This document shows positions 9,177 through 15,416 of a stretch of DNA of 17,754 nucleotides, in pieces (positions within the stretch are counted from its first letter, which is position 1; each line of letters begins with the position of its first letter). Origin of the DNA: Bacteroidales bacterium (GTDB lineage Bacteria; Bacteroidota; Bacteroidia; Bacteroidales; WCHB1-69). Where the stretch lies: NCBI GenBank assembly GCA_031272415.1, contig JAISTU010000024.1, forward strand, positions 1 through 17,754. Direction: 5' to 3'. A model generated the notes under the pieces. That model ran no database searches and was not told where the DNA came from. It saw nothing but the letters and a program-made list of their open reading frames with translations. A program made the position numbers and the translations under genes.

Positions 9177-9557
9177 TTAGTCTTTTTCGTATTTTAGAGT
9201 TTTGAGCATTTCTTTGATGTCAATTCCGGGTCTGAAAACGACTTTATTGCTTTTGATTAAAGAAGCATTAAATTTGTCTTCTGTTTGTGCCCCTTGACTG
9301 CTAATTCTTACCTGAAATGCACCAAAATCTCCCAAACGAACAATTTTACCGTCAGCAAGGTATTCAACAAGCACTTCCGTTAAGGCAGTCAACACTGCTT
9401 GTGTATCGGCTGCACTGACCGTACTTCTGGCTGCAATATCCTTACTTAATGTTCTCAATGTGGTATCACCTGCAGTTTTTGCAGTGGCATACCATTTCCT
9501 TTTCTCATCCGGTTTCAACGGATTTATCTTTTCGTTTACTGTATATTTTATCGACAT
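9177..9557 (-). CDS. HU family DNA-binding protein (HU-HIG type)
   Basis: A 126-residue basic protein related to HU/IHF, which bends DNA as a dimer in the nucleoid. It has the extended N-terminus typical of the Bacteroidota HU-HIG group (SIKYTVNEKINPLKPDEKRKWYA, the last part matching the familiar NPLKPEE-like motif). The HU core follows, with LADGKIVRLGDFGAFQV and a C-terminal VVFRPGIDIKEML segment where ordinary HU carries its beta arm and end. Length is normal for the group. The ATG at 9557 has a strong promoter 41 bases upstream, a terminator follows the gene, and it looks monocistronic. Its specific function is unknown. Confidence 0.9.
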   Translation of the reverse strand: MSIKYTVNEKINPLKPDEKRKWYATAKTAGDTTLRTLSKDIAARSTVSAADTQAVLTALTEVLVEYLADGKIVRLGDFGAFQVRISSQGAQTEDKFNASLIKSNKVVFRPGIDIKEMLKTLKYEKD

Positions 9558-9597
9558 GCTATGAAAAGTTAAAAAAAAATATTATAAAACCAAAATG

Positions 9598-9625
9598 CAA
9601 AGATACACTTTTTACCAATTAAAAA
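9598..9625 (-). promoter_or_regulatory. Predicted promoter of the HU gene
   Basis: On the minus strand: TTTTTAATTG (9616-9625), 10-base spacer ending GTG, then TATCTTTG (9598-9605). Confidence 0.65.
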
Positions 9626-9654
9626 TTAAAAAAAGTAAAAAAAAAAAAAATGTG

Positions 9655-9662
9655 TATCTTTG
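9655..9662 (+). promoter_or_regulatory. Predicted promoter of the frameshifted small gene
   Basis: TATCTTTG preceded by TGTG, 27 bases before the ATG at 9690. The upstream element is obscured by a 14-base A tract at 9637-9650. It is back to back with the HU promoter. Confidence 0.5.
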
Positions 9663-9689
9663 TATTTCATAAAATAACAAAAGAAATAT

Positions 9690-9972
9690 ATGCGACAGCA
9701 GGAACTAAAAGATTATATTAAGCAAAGGAAACATCTTTTTTGGTACACACCAAAAGATAAAGTAGAAGATGTGAGCGATGAATTGTTGGTTGAAATGATT
9801 CTTAAATTACGGAACTTTGGAAGACGTAAAGGAATTGTTTAGAATAATGGGACGTGAGAATGTTGCCAAAGTGTTTTTTGACACCATTAACCAAAGTGAG
9901 CGAAAAGCAAATAATTACTTTGAAATAATACGAAATTATTTTACATTATTATTTAATCGTTATGTACAGTGA
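9690..9972 (+). pseudogene. Frameshifted antitoxin-like gene (AbiEii-partner type)
   Basis: The ATG at 9690 opens a frame that ends at 9842 after 50 residues (starting MRQQELKDYIKQRKHLFWYT). Removing one T at 9807-9808 joins it to the +1 frame, which reads YGTLEDVKELFRIMGREN and runs to a stop at 9972. The restored protein is 93 residues and reads as one natural sequence. From memory, small Bacteroidota proteins with LFWYTP, a VEMIL.YGTLEDVKEL core and a tyrosine/phenylalanine-rich tail lie directly upstream of AbiEii/AbiGii nucleotidyltransferase toxin genes. Here the next gene is the oppositely oriented exporter, so no toxin is present. The family link is recalled, not searched. A sequencing error at the frameshift cannot be excluded. 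Confidence 0.6.
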
Positions 9973-10042
9973 GATTTACTGGAAATTTAATGTTTTTTGT
10001 TGCGAGTCATCCCGCTGGTGTATGATAGTTATTTGATGATTA

Positions 10043-11137
10043 TTACAAAAAATAAATTCCACAAAAACCAATTACAGCAGCGATAGCAAATTTGGCAATT
10101 TTAATCCATGCGTATTTTTTTGCGTCAAATGCCAATAAAACCAAGCCACCATGCCCTTCTTGTACAATTGTGTTCGCCAAAAGAACACTAAACGGTACCC
10201 ACCCATTGAGATACATAAAAAGGATAATCAAATGCGGACCCGATTGTGGAATAAGTCCTACCAACAAAGCAATAGCAAGTAAGATGTAATGACTTTGTTG
10301 AATAGATATAAAATATTGTAAATCAATCAATTGTGTTAATATTGCAATAACAAGCATTACCAAAAACACCCAAAGAATAATTTTTGGCAAATGTTTGTAC
10401 AAAATATGACGGACAATGTGTTCTTTGAAAAAATGCGGTTTTGCGAAGGCGATTAAAGTTGCACAAAGTAAGGCAATGGCAGCAAAAACAATGTTTTCCC
10501 AGTGATGTCCTGTTTCTGCGGTGTGCATTTGTGCTTCAGAAATGGCTGATATGGGAGCATAATGAGCAAAATGACCGTCTTCTGTTACTAATCCTAAAAT
10601 ACAAAATATTGAAAATGAGAGCAATACAGCACAAAATAGAATTTTTAAGGCAGTTGTATGCGATTTTTTTACTCCTTTTTTCTCTAATTCATTGTGGCAG
10701 TGGTGATTAAATGTATCTGCACATTGGGTTTCTTTGGGTTGTAAAAAGCGATTAAAAGCAGGAATAAGATAAAAAAGCCAACCAGTTGAAACCGCTAATA
10801 AAAACAATATAAACACAATATAAACAGTCTGCGCAGGGATGAGCGACCACATAAAAAAAACCTCATCCCCAAAAGAAGTAACACACGCCGCCCACAACGC
10901 AGGTAACAATACTTTGCGGTGAATAAACAAAGAAGCAACCACAAAAATACCTGCACAACCGGGTAAAAGTCCTATCAAAGATGCTATAACTACTTGAATA
11001 AGAGGATGTAATGGTTTGTTAAGCCACCGAGAATTGTTGATTTTGAGGTTAATAAATTCAGTCAAAATCATCATCATTGTTATCAACAAAACGATGCTCA
11101 ATGCAGAAGGAATTACATTTAAAATATTGTTAATCAT
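10043..11137 (-). CDS. Putative 10-TM metal exporter (ArsP_2 / putative manganese transporter family)
   Basis: A 364-residue polytopic inner-membrane protein with two related halves. The first half carries GLLPGCAG at residues 56-63 followed by TSFGDE (87-92). The second carries GLIPQSGPH at 294-302 followed by VQEGHG (325-330). This duplicated proline/glycine motif with an acidic site after it is what I know from the family called putative 10TM heavy-metal exporter or putative manganese transporter. The central cytoplasmic or periplasmic loop is rich in His and Cys (HHCH near 145-148, a further His-rich stretch near 190-215), consistent with metal binding. Substrate is not determined. I chose the ATG at 11137: it lies 4 bases after the recR stop and directly before the first membrane helix, while the longer frame starts with TTG inside recR. 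Probably co-transcribed with recR. Confidence 0.75.
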   Translation of the reverse strand: MINNILNVIPSALSIVLLITMMMILTEFINLKINNSRWLNKPLHPLIQVVIASLIGLLPGCAGIFVVASLFIHRKVLLPALWAACVTSFGDEVFFMWSLIPAQTVYIVFILFLLAVSTGWLFYLIPAFNRFLQPKETQCADTFNHHCHNELEKKGVKKSHTTALKILFCAVLLSFSIFCILGLVTEDGHFAHYAPISAISEAQMHTAETGHHWENIVFAAIALLCATLIAFAKPHFFKEHIVRHILYKHLPKIILWVFLVMLVIAILTQLIDLQYFISIQQSHYILLAIALLVGLIPQSGPHLIILFMYLNGWVPFSVLLANTIVQEGHGGLVLLAFDAKKYAWIKIAKFAIAAVIGFCGIYFL

Positions 11138-11141
11138 TGCA

Positions 11142-11765
11142 TTAAATTGGTGTTGGTTCAAAAACAATTCTATTGATAATAGAGCGAGTGAGGGTTATTT
11201 CGTCGGTATTTTCCAATTCATTACCAATGGAAACGCCTCTGGCAATGGTCGTTATGTGTATATCAGGCTGTATATTGCGAATGTTTTTACTGATATAAAA
11301 AGCGGTCGTTTCGCCTTCTGTTGTAGCGGGCAAGGCTAATATAATCTCTTGATATTGAGTATTTTGTATTCTTTCAAAAAGAGCATTGATGTTCAAATTT
11401 TGAATCCCAACTCCGTCCATTGGGGAAATAACGCCTCCCAAAACATGATATAAACCTTTGTATGCCAAAGTGTTTTCAATAGCAATCACGTCCCGAATAT
11501 CTCTTACAACGCAAATTTGAGCCGCATTGCGTTGTTTATCGCTACAAATTTGACAAAGAAAAGTATCCGAGATATTGTAACAGTGGCTACAAAACAGTAT
11601 ATTCTCCCGCATTTGGTCAATCGCTTGTGTAAATAAAGCCACCTCTTCCTTTGGTTGTTTGAGCAAAAACAACGCCAATCGTAGCGAAGTTTTATAGCCG
11701 ATACCGGGCAGTTTATTTATCTGCTGAACTGCATTTTCAAATAATTTTGATGATAATTCCTGCAT
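11142..11765 (-). CDS. recR: Recombination mediator protein RecR
   Basis: A 207-residue protein that works with RecO and RecF to load RecA onto SSB-coated single-stranded DNA. The N-terminal helix-hairpin-helix is LPGIGYKTSLRLA (19-31). The four-cysteine zinc finger uses C59, C62, C71 and C74. The TOPRIM domain begins near 82 (ICVVRDIRDVIAIE) and contains YHVLGGVISPMDGVG. The C-terminal segment ITTIARGVSIGNELENTDEITLTRSI is the family's Walker-B-like end. The residue that is Glu in E. coli RecR (CVVE) is Arg 88 here; whether that is usual in this lineage I cannot tell. The ATG at 11765 has its own promoter. Confidence 0.97.
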   Translation of the reverse strand: MQELSSKLFENAVQQINKLPGIGYKTSLRLALFLLKQPKEEVALFTQAIDQMRENILFCSHCYNISDTFLCQICSDKQRNAAQICVVRDIRDVIAIENTLAYKGLYHVLGGVISPMDGVGIQNLNINALFERIQNTQYQEIILALPATTEGETTAFYISKNIRNIQPDIHITTIARGVSIGNELENTDEITLTRSIINRIVFEPTPI

Positions 11766-11793
11766 TTTTTTTCGCTAAAAATTCCGTATATTA

Positions 11794-11822
11794 CAAAATT
11801 ACACAATTTTTTCAATAAAAAA
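11794..11822 (-). promoter_or_regulatory. Predicted promoter of recR and the exporter gene
   Basis: On the minus strand: TTTTTTATTG (11813-11822), 11-base spacer ending GTG, then TAATTTTG (11794-11801), an exact TAnnTTTG box 28 bases from the recR ATG. Confidence 0.6.
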
Positions 11823-11844
11823 TTAAAGCCGTTTTTTTAGACTG

Positions 11845-11996
11845 TAGAGTGTAGATTTTTTTTTGTATTTTTGCACCACCCTTGTCTGAACTGTGATTTG
11901 GAATGATTTGAATGATTATCTAAAATCATAATAATCACATCAATCATACGAAAATCAAAGTTCAGACAAAAAATAGCATCTCCATTCTACACTCTA
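11845..11996. repeat. Nested palindromic repeat element upstream of atpB
   Basis: The outer arms are a perfect 11-bp inverted repeat, TAGAGTGTAGA (11845-11855) and TCTACACTCTA (11986-11996). The inner arms are an 18-bp inverted repeat with one mismatch, at 11882-11899 (TTGTCTGAACTGTGATTT) and 11952-11969. Between them TGATT occurs at 11894, 11904 and 11913, and AATCA at 11924, 11933, 11942 and 11953, about one helical turn apart, so the inner 88 bases can fold into one long hairpin centred near 11925. No ORF is inside. It resembles interspersed palindromic elements that I recall as common in Bacteroidota genomes; whether it is repeated elsewhere in this genome cannot be seen here. Confidence 0.75.
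11866..11873 (+). promoter_or_regulatory. Promoter-like box inside the palindromic element
   Basis: TATTTTTG matches TAnnTTTG and lies between the outer and inner left arms. Transcription would start near the foot of the inner hairpin, giving an RNA beginning with that hairpin and continuing about 340 bases to the atpB ATG. The remaining gap to 12217 is A/T-rich (an A9-C-T9 stretch at 11996-12014) and holds no gene I can support. Confidence 0.35.
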
Positions 11997-12217
11997 AAAA
12001 AAAACTTTTTTTTTACACTGATTTTGAGTGGTTTATATGAGAAAAACGGGATTTGAGTGGTGAGAGAAAAAATGGATTTAAATTGCTAATAATCAATGTA
12101 ATAATACGTTTTATTTCTATTTTAGGAAAATGCTAAAAAAACTGAAAAAAAATTTTTGTATTATTTTTTTTGCTAAATTTACATTTTAGTAAACCATTTG
12201 ATTTTAAAACGGACAAG

Positions 12218-13375
12218 ATGATTTTAAAGTGTTGTAAAAAAGGAAGTTATGATTTTTTGAGATATTTTGTTTTTGTAGTTGTAGGGGTGATTTTGTTGCC
12301 AAATTCTGCATTTTGCAGTGAAAATTTGGAGGGAACAGAGTCAAAAGAGCCTTCACATGCAAAGTCAAAATTCAATGTTGGTGAGACCATAATTGAACAT
12401 GTTGTAGATGCGTATCAATGGCACATTATGGACGTAAAGGGGAAAGCAATTGCGATTGATTTGCCTGTGATATTGATTGATAATGAGGGCATTCATGTTT
12501 TCTCATCTGCTCATTTTGAACATGGACATCAGCCCTATAAAGGCTACGCAATTTGTCATCAAAAAGGAATGAAAAAAGGAAAAATTGTCAAAATACATGA
12601 AAATGGCGAAATTGATAACGATTTTTTCTATCTTGACTTATCTATAACAAAAAATGTACTTTCTTTATTTATAGGGATTGCGGTTATTTTGGCGATATTT
12701 TTGAGTGTTGCCCGCAATTACAAAAAGCGTGGAGTGCAAGCCCCCAAAGGCATTGCGAGGGCTATTGAGCCTTTGGTGCTGTTTGTGAGAAATGATATTG
12801 CGAGACCTTGTATTGGCAAAAAAAGCGAAAAATATTTGCCGTTTTTGTTGACAATGTTCTTTTTTATATTCATTAACAACTTGTTAGGATTGGTGCCGTT
12901 TTTTCCCGGAGGCGCCAATTTGACGGGTAATATTTCCATTACGGCAGTTTTGGCGGCGTTTACGTTTATAATCACAAATGTGAGTGGCAATAGAGATTAT
13001 TGGAAACACATTGTTAATCCGCCGGGCGTTCCGTGGTGGCTTAAAATTCCGATACCTTTAATTCCATTAGTGGAATTGATTGGCGTTTTTACAAAGCCTA
13101 TTGTGTTGGCAATCCGATTGTTTGCCAATATAACGGCAGGACATATCATTGCGTTGGGTTTTATTTGTTTGATTTTCATATTTGGGCAGATGTCGCCGGC
13201 ATTGGGTGGTGGAGTTTCGGTAGGCTCTGTTGCATTTTATATATTTATGGGTCTTTTGGAGTTATTGGTGGCATTTATACAAGCCTTTGTATTTACGCTT
13301 TTATCGGCGATATATATAGGTTTGGCAGTAGAAGAGCATCATCATAAAGAGCCGTCTGTTGCAGAAATTAAGTAA
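12218..13375 (+). CDS. atpB: ATP synthase F0 subunit a
   Basis: A 385-residue membrane subunit forming the proton half-channels beside the c ring. Residues 1-35 are a signal-anchor-like segment (hydrophobic FLRYFVFVVVGVILL, then SAFC). Residues 35-145 are the periplasmic extension typical of Bacteroidota (DAYQWHIMDVKGK, then VFSSAHFEHGH). The conserved membrane core follows, with NNLLGLVPFFPGGANLTGN and IRLFANITAGHIIAL; the essential Arg of that helix is R300. It ends in a His-rich tail. I chose the ATG at 12218 because the longer frame opens with a TTG at 12170 and its first 16 residues are not signal-like. It is the first gene of an atpB-atpE-atpF-atpH cluster. Confidence 0.95.
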   Translation: MILKCCKKGSYDFLRYFVFVVVGVILLPNSAFCSENLEGTESKEPSHAKSKFNVGETIIEHVVDAYQWHIMDVKGKAIAIDLPVILIDNEGIHVFSSAHFEHGHQPYKGYAICHQKGMKKGKIVKIHENGEIDNDFFYLDLSITKNVLSLFIGIAVILAIFLSVARNYKKRGVQAPKGIARAIEPLVLFVRNDIARPCIGKKSEKYLPFLLTMFFFIFINNLLGLVPFFPGGANLTGNISITAVLAAFTFIITNVSGNRDYWKHIVNPPGVPWWLKIPIPLIPLVELIGVFTKPIVLAIRLFANITAGHIIALGFICLIFIFGQMSPALGGGVSVGSVAFYIFMGLLELLVAFIQAFVFTLLSAIYIGLAVEEHHHKEPSVAEIK

Positions 13376-13430
13376 AAAAAAATATAAATTTAGTAAATAA
13401 AGTTATAAAAAACAATAATTAAATAAAATT

Positions 13431-13673
13431 ATGTCAGTATTAAGCATTTTGTTAGAAGGACTTGCTCAGATGGGAGCAGGCATAGGAGCGGGCATAGCAG
13501 TAGTAGGTGCCGGCATTGGTATTGGTAACATAGGTAAAGCGGCATTGGAGTCCATAGCACGTCAGCCTGAAGTCAGCGGAGATATTCGTACAAATATGAT
13601 TATTGCAGCGGCTTTGGTAGAAGGGGTGGCTCTGTTTGCCGTTGTTGTTTGCCTATTGATTAACTTTGCATAA
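13431..13673 (+). CDS. atpE: ATP synthase F0 subunit c
   Basis: An 80-residue proteolipid that forms the rotating c ring. It is a two-helix hairpin: helix 1 with the glycine-rich GAGIGAGIAVVGAGIGIGN, the polar loop ARQPE (43-47), and helix 2 with the ion-carrying carboxylate E64 in ALVEGVALF. Gly follows E64 and the usual sodium-ligand Gln is not in helix 1, so proton coupling is more likely than sodium. It lies 55 bases after atpB and a strong hairpin follows the gene. Confidence 0.97.
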   Translation: MSVLSILLEGLAQMGAGIGAGIAVVGAGIGIGNIGKAALESIARQPEVSGDIRTNMIIAAALVEGVALFAVVVCLLINFA

Positions 13674-13694
13674 AGTAAAGTAGATGCTAAATTT

Positions 13695-13734
13695 AAACTG
13701 TTGGGGAGGCAGGCGTTTCCCCAATGGTTTTTTT
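13695..13734 (+). terminator. Intrinsic terminator or attenuator between atpE and atpF
   Basis: TTGGGGAGGC (13701-13710), loop AGGC, GTTTCCCCAA (13715-13724): a 10-bp core stem with two G-U pairs. AAACTG (13695-13700) and TGGTTT (13725-13730) extend it to 16 pairs, and T's run on to 13734. It is inside the operon, 21 bases past the atpE stop and 72 bases before atpF, so partial termination or mRNA end protection would favour atpB-atpE over the rest. Confidence 0.8.
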
Positions 13735-13806
13735 GAGAATTGAATTATTTTTAAGCAAAGGAAATTAAATATTTATTTGTAAATCAATTAATTAAAAGAA
13801 ATATTT

Positions 13807-14301
13807 ATGGAATTGGTAAAACCGGAAATTGGACTTATTTTTTGGATGACATTGTCGTTTTTGATTTTGTTGTTTATACTCAAAAAAGCCGCATGGAAAC
13901 CTGTGTTAAAAATGCTCACCAAACGCGAAGATGATATTACAAAGGCGTTAAATGAAGCCAATTTAGCAAAAGAACAAATGAAACAATTGACTATCGATAA
14001 TGAAAAATTGCTTGCACAAGCCAAAGATGAAAGAGATGCCATTTTGAGTGAGGCGAGAAAAATTAGTCAAAAAATGTACGATGATGCAAAAATTAAAGCA
14101 TCGGAAGAAGGTCAAAGAATTATTGCAGCAGCAAGAGAAAATATTGATATTGAAAAGCAAAAAGCAGTCGCAGATATAAAAAATATGATTGCTGAATTTT
14201 CCCTCGAAATTGCTGAAAAAGTATTGCAATCCGAACTTTCAGACAAAAATAGACAAAAAGATTACATTCATCAGCAAATAGAACATATAAATTTAAGTTA
14301 A
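13807..14301 (+). CDS. atpF: ATP synthase F0 subunit b
   Basis: A 164-residue peripheral-stalk subunit. One N-terminal membrane helix spans about residues 8-26 (GLIFWMTLSFLILLFIL), followed by KKAAWKPVLKML at the membrane border and then a long charged amphipathic helix (about 38-160, rich in K, E, A and Q) that dimerises and holds the delta subunit. The length is usual for bacterial b. The ATG at 13807 follows an A/T-rich leader; atpH starts 10 bases after its stop. Confidence 0.96.
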   Translation: MELVKPEIGLIFWMTLSFLILLFILKKAAWKPVLKMLTKREDDITKALNEANLAKEQMKQLTIDNEKLLAQAKDERDAILSEARKISQKMYDDAKIKASEEGQRIIAAARENIDIEKQKAVADIKNMIAEFSLEIAEKVLQSELSDKNRQKDYIHQQIEHINLS

Positions 14302-14311
14302 TTAACTGATA

Positions 14312-14869
14312 ATGAGACATTTAAGATTAGCAAAACGCTACGCAAAAGCATTTTTTGAACTATCAGAAGAGGTCGGACAAATTGAAACGGTTTGCAGTGA
14401 TATACGGCTTATCAATCAAACTTTTGCCGATAATAAAGACTTGCGATTTGTCATTTCCAATCCTGTTATTAGAAAAGATAAAAAATCTGCTATTGTAAAA
14501 GAAATTTTTGAAAAGCAGATTAATGACTTGACAATGAGGTATTTACAGTTAATACTCAAAAAAGGGAGAGAATTGCAAATTGATTTGATTTGTTTAGAGT
14601 TTTACGAATTGTACAAACAATACAAAAATATTGTCAGCCTTGAGATTGAAAGTGCGCAAAAGTTGGATAGAGATACGGTAGAAATGTTAAAATCAAAAGT
14701 TGAGGCAGCCACCCATAGCATTGTTGAGATAAAAGAAATTCTTTTGCCGAATTTGATAGGCGGTGTAAGGCTTAGGTTCTCTGATTATTTGTTAGATGCA
14801 AGCGTAAAAGGTAGCATTAAACAACTCCGCAAAGAGTTGGTAGATAAAAGTTATCAGATAAATTTCTAA
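14312..14869 (+). CDS. atpH: ATP synthase F1 subunit delta
   Basis: A 185-residue subunit linking the b stalk to the top of the F1 head. The N-terminal helical domain begins RHLRLAKRYAKAFFEL, the family signature. The C-terminal part has the LLPNLIGGVRLRFSDYLLDASVKGSIKQLRKEL segment, matching the conserved IGG-(I/V) and D-S-V-K-G-L pattern. In most Bacteroidota atpA and atpG follow; here a small lipoprotein gene follows instead, so the head subunits must be encoded elsewhere or have been separated by rearrangement. Confidence 0.95.
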   Translation: MRHLRLAKRYAKAFFELSEEVGQIETVCSDIRLINQTFADNKDLRFVISNPVIRKDKKSAIVKEIFEKQINDLTMRYLQLILKKGRELQIDLICLEFYELYKQYKNIVSLEIESAQKLDRDTVEMLKSKVEAATHSIVEIKEILLPNLIGGVRLRFSDYLLDASVKGSIKQLRKELVDKSYQINF

Positions 14870-14948
14870 AAAAAGTCAATCTGTCTGCCGATTTTTGGCA
14901 TGAAATTTGCAGTTGAAAATTTTAAGAGAAAAAATAGGTTGTAAAGAT

Positions 14949-15326
14949 ATGAAAAAGATAATGATTTTTAGCATATTAGCCATTCTTTTTTTCAATTGCA
15001 AAAAGTCAAAAGAAGATTATAGAGATAAATGGTGCGGAACTTACAGCGGAGAATATACACACGAAGTTTATACATCAACAGTATATGTTATTTCAACGTA
15101 TAATGAAACAATAGAAGTGCGTAAAAGCGGTGATAATGAGTTGTTTATACAGGATTTCAATGAGGCTGCAAAGGTAGATAAAGTGGGCAGAATTGATATG
15201 GAATTAACAGATTGCAAAATTAGTGCGTTTTTTATCAATGATAGTCTGTATATCAATAAATCCACTGCAATTCCTGCCGAAAATGTGAGCAATAGTTTCA
15301 GAGGGAGGAAATTGATTAAAAATTAG
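14949..15326 (+). CDS. Small hypothetical lipoprotein
   Basis: A 125-residue protein I do not recognise by family. It starts MKKIMIFSILAILFFNCKKSKED: basic start, hydrophobic core, then C17 as probable lipid attachment site, although FFNC is a loose lipobox. The mature part is short and strand-rich (DKWCGTYSGEYTHEVYTSTVYV, then KISAFFINDSLYI), of the kind seen in many small Bacteroidota lipoproteins that begin with a D(Y/F)RD-(K/E)-x-x-G-x-Y motif. I chose the ATG at 14949 because the longer frame starts with TTG and hides the signal peptide. It stands 79 bases after atpH; no clear promoter is visible. Function unknown. Confidence 0.7.
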   Translation: MKKIMIFSILAILFFNCKKSKEDYRDKWCGTYSGEYTHEVYTSTVYVISTYNETIEVRKSGDNELFIQDFNEAAKVDKVGRIDMELTDCKISAFFINDSLYINKSTAIPAENVSNSFRGRKLIKN

Positions 15327-15381
15327 GAATTGAAAGTTTTTCACTTTTTCAAAAGATTTCATTTTGTATCCAACTTTTTGC

Positions 15382-15389
15382 TATCTTTG
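15382..15389 (+). promoter_or_regulatory. Predicted promoter of the SulP transporter gene
   Basis: TATCTTTG, an exact TAnnTTTG box, with TTTTG 15 bases upstream (15362-15366). The ATG at 15417 lies 27 bases downstream, so the transporter is probably transcribed separately from the lipoprotein. Confidence 0.6.
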
Positions 15390-15416
15390 CATTTTTGTAA
15401 ATTTTTTAGTAGTTGA

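Noticed and set aside
9637..9650. Run of 14 A as a phase-variation tract.
   Set aside because: It is upstream of a promoter of a broken gene and opposite the HU promoter's upstream region; a length effect on promoter spacing is possible, but one sequence cannot show variation.
12037..12063. Eight-codon leader peptide ahead of atpB (MRKTGFEW).
   Set aside because: Too short, without codon pattern, run of regulatory codons or an attenuator hairpin after it.
12170..12217. Longer atpB start at TTG 12170.
   Set aside because: It adds 16 residues that spoil the signal-anchor start, and ATG at 12218 fits the family better.
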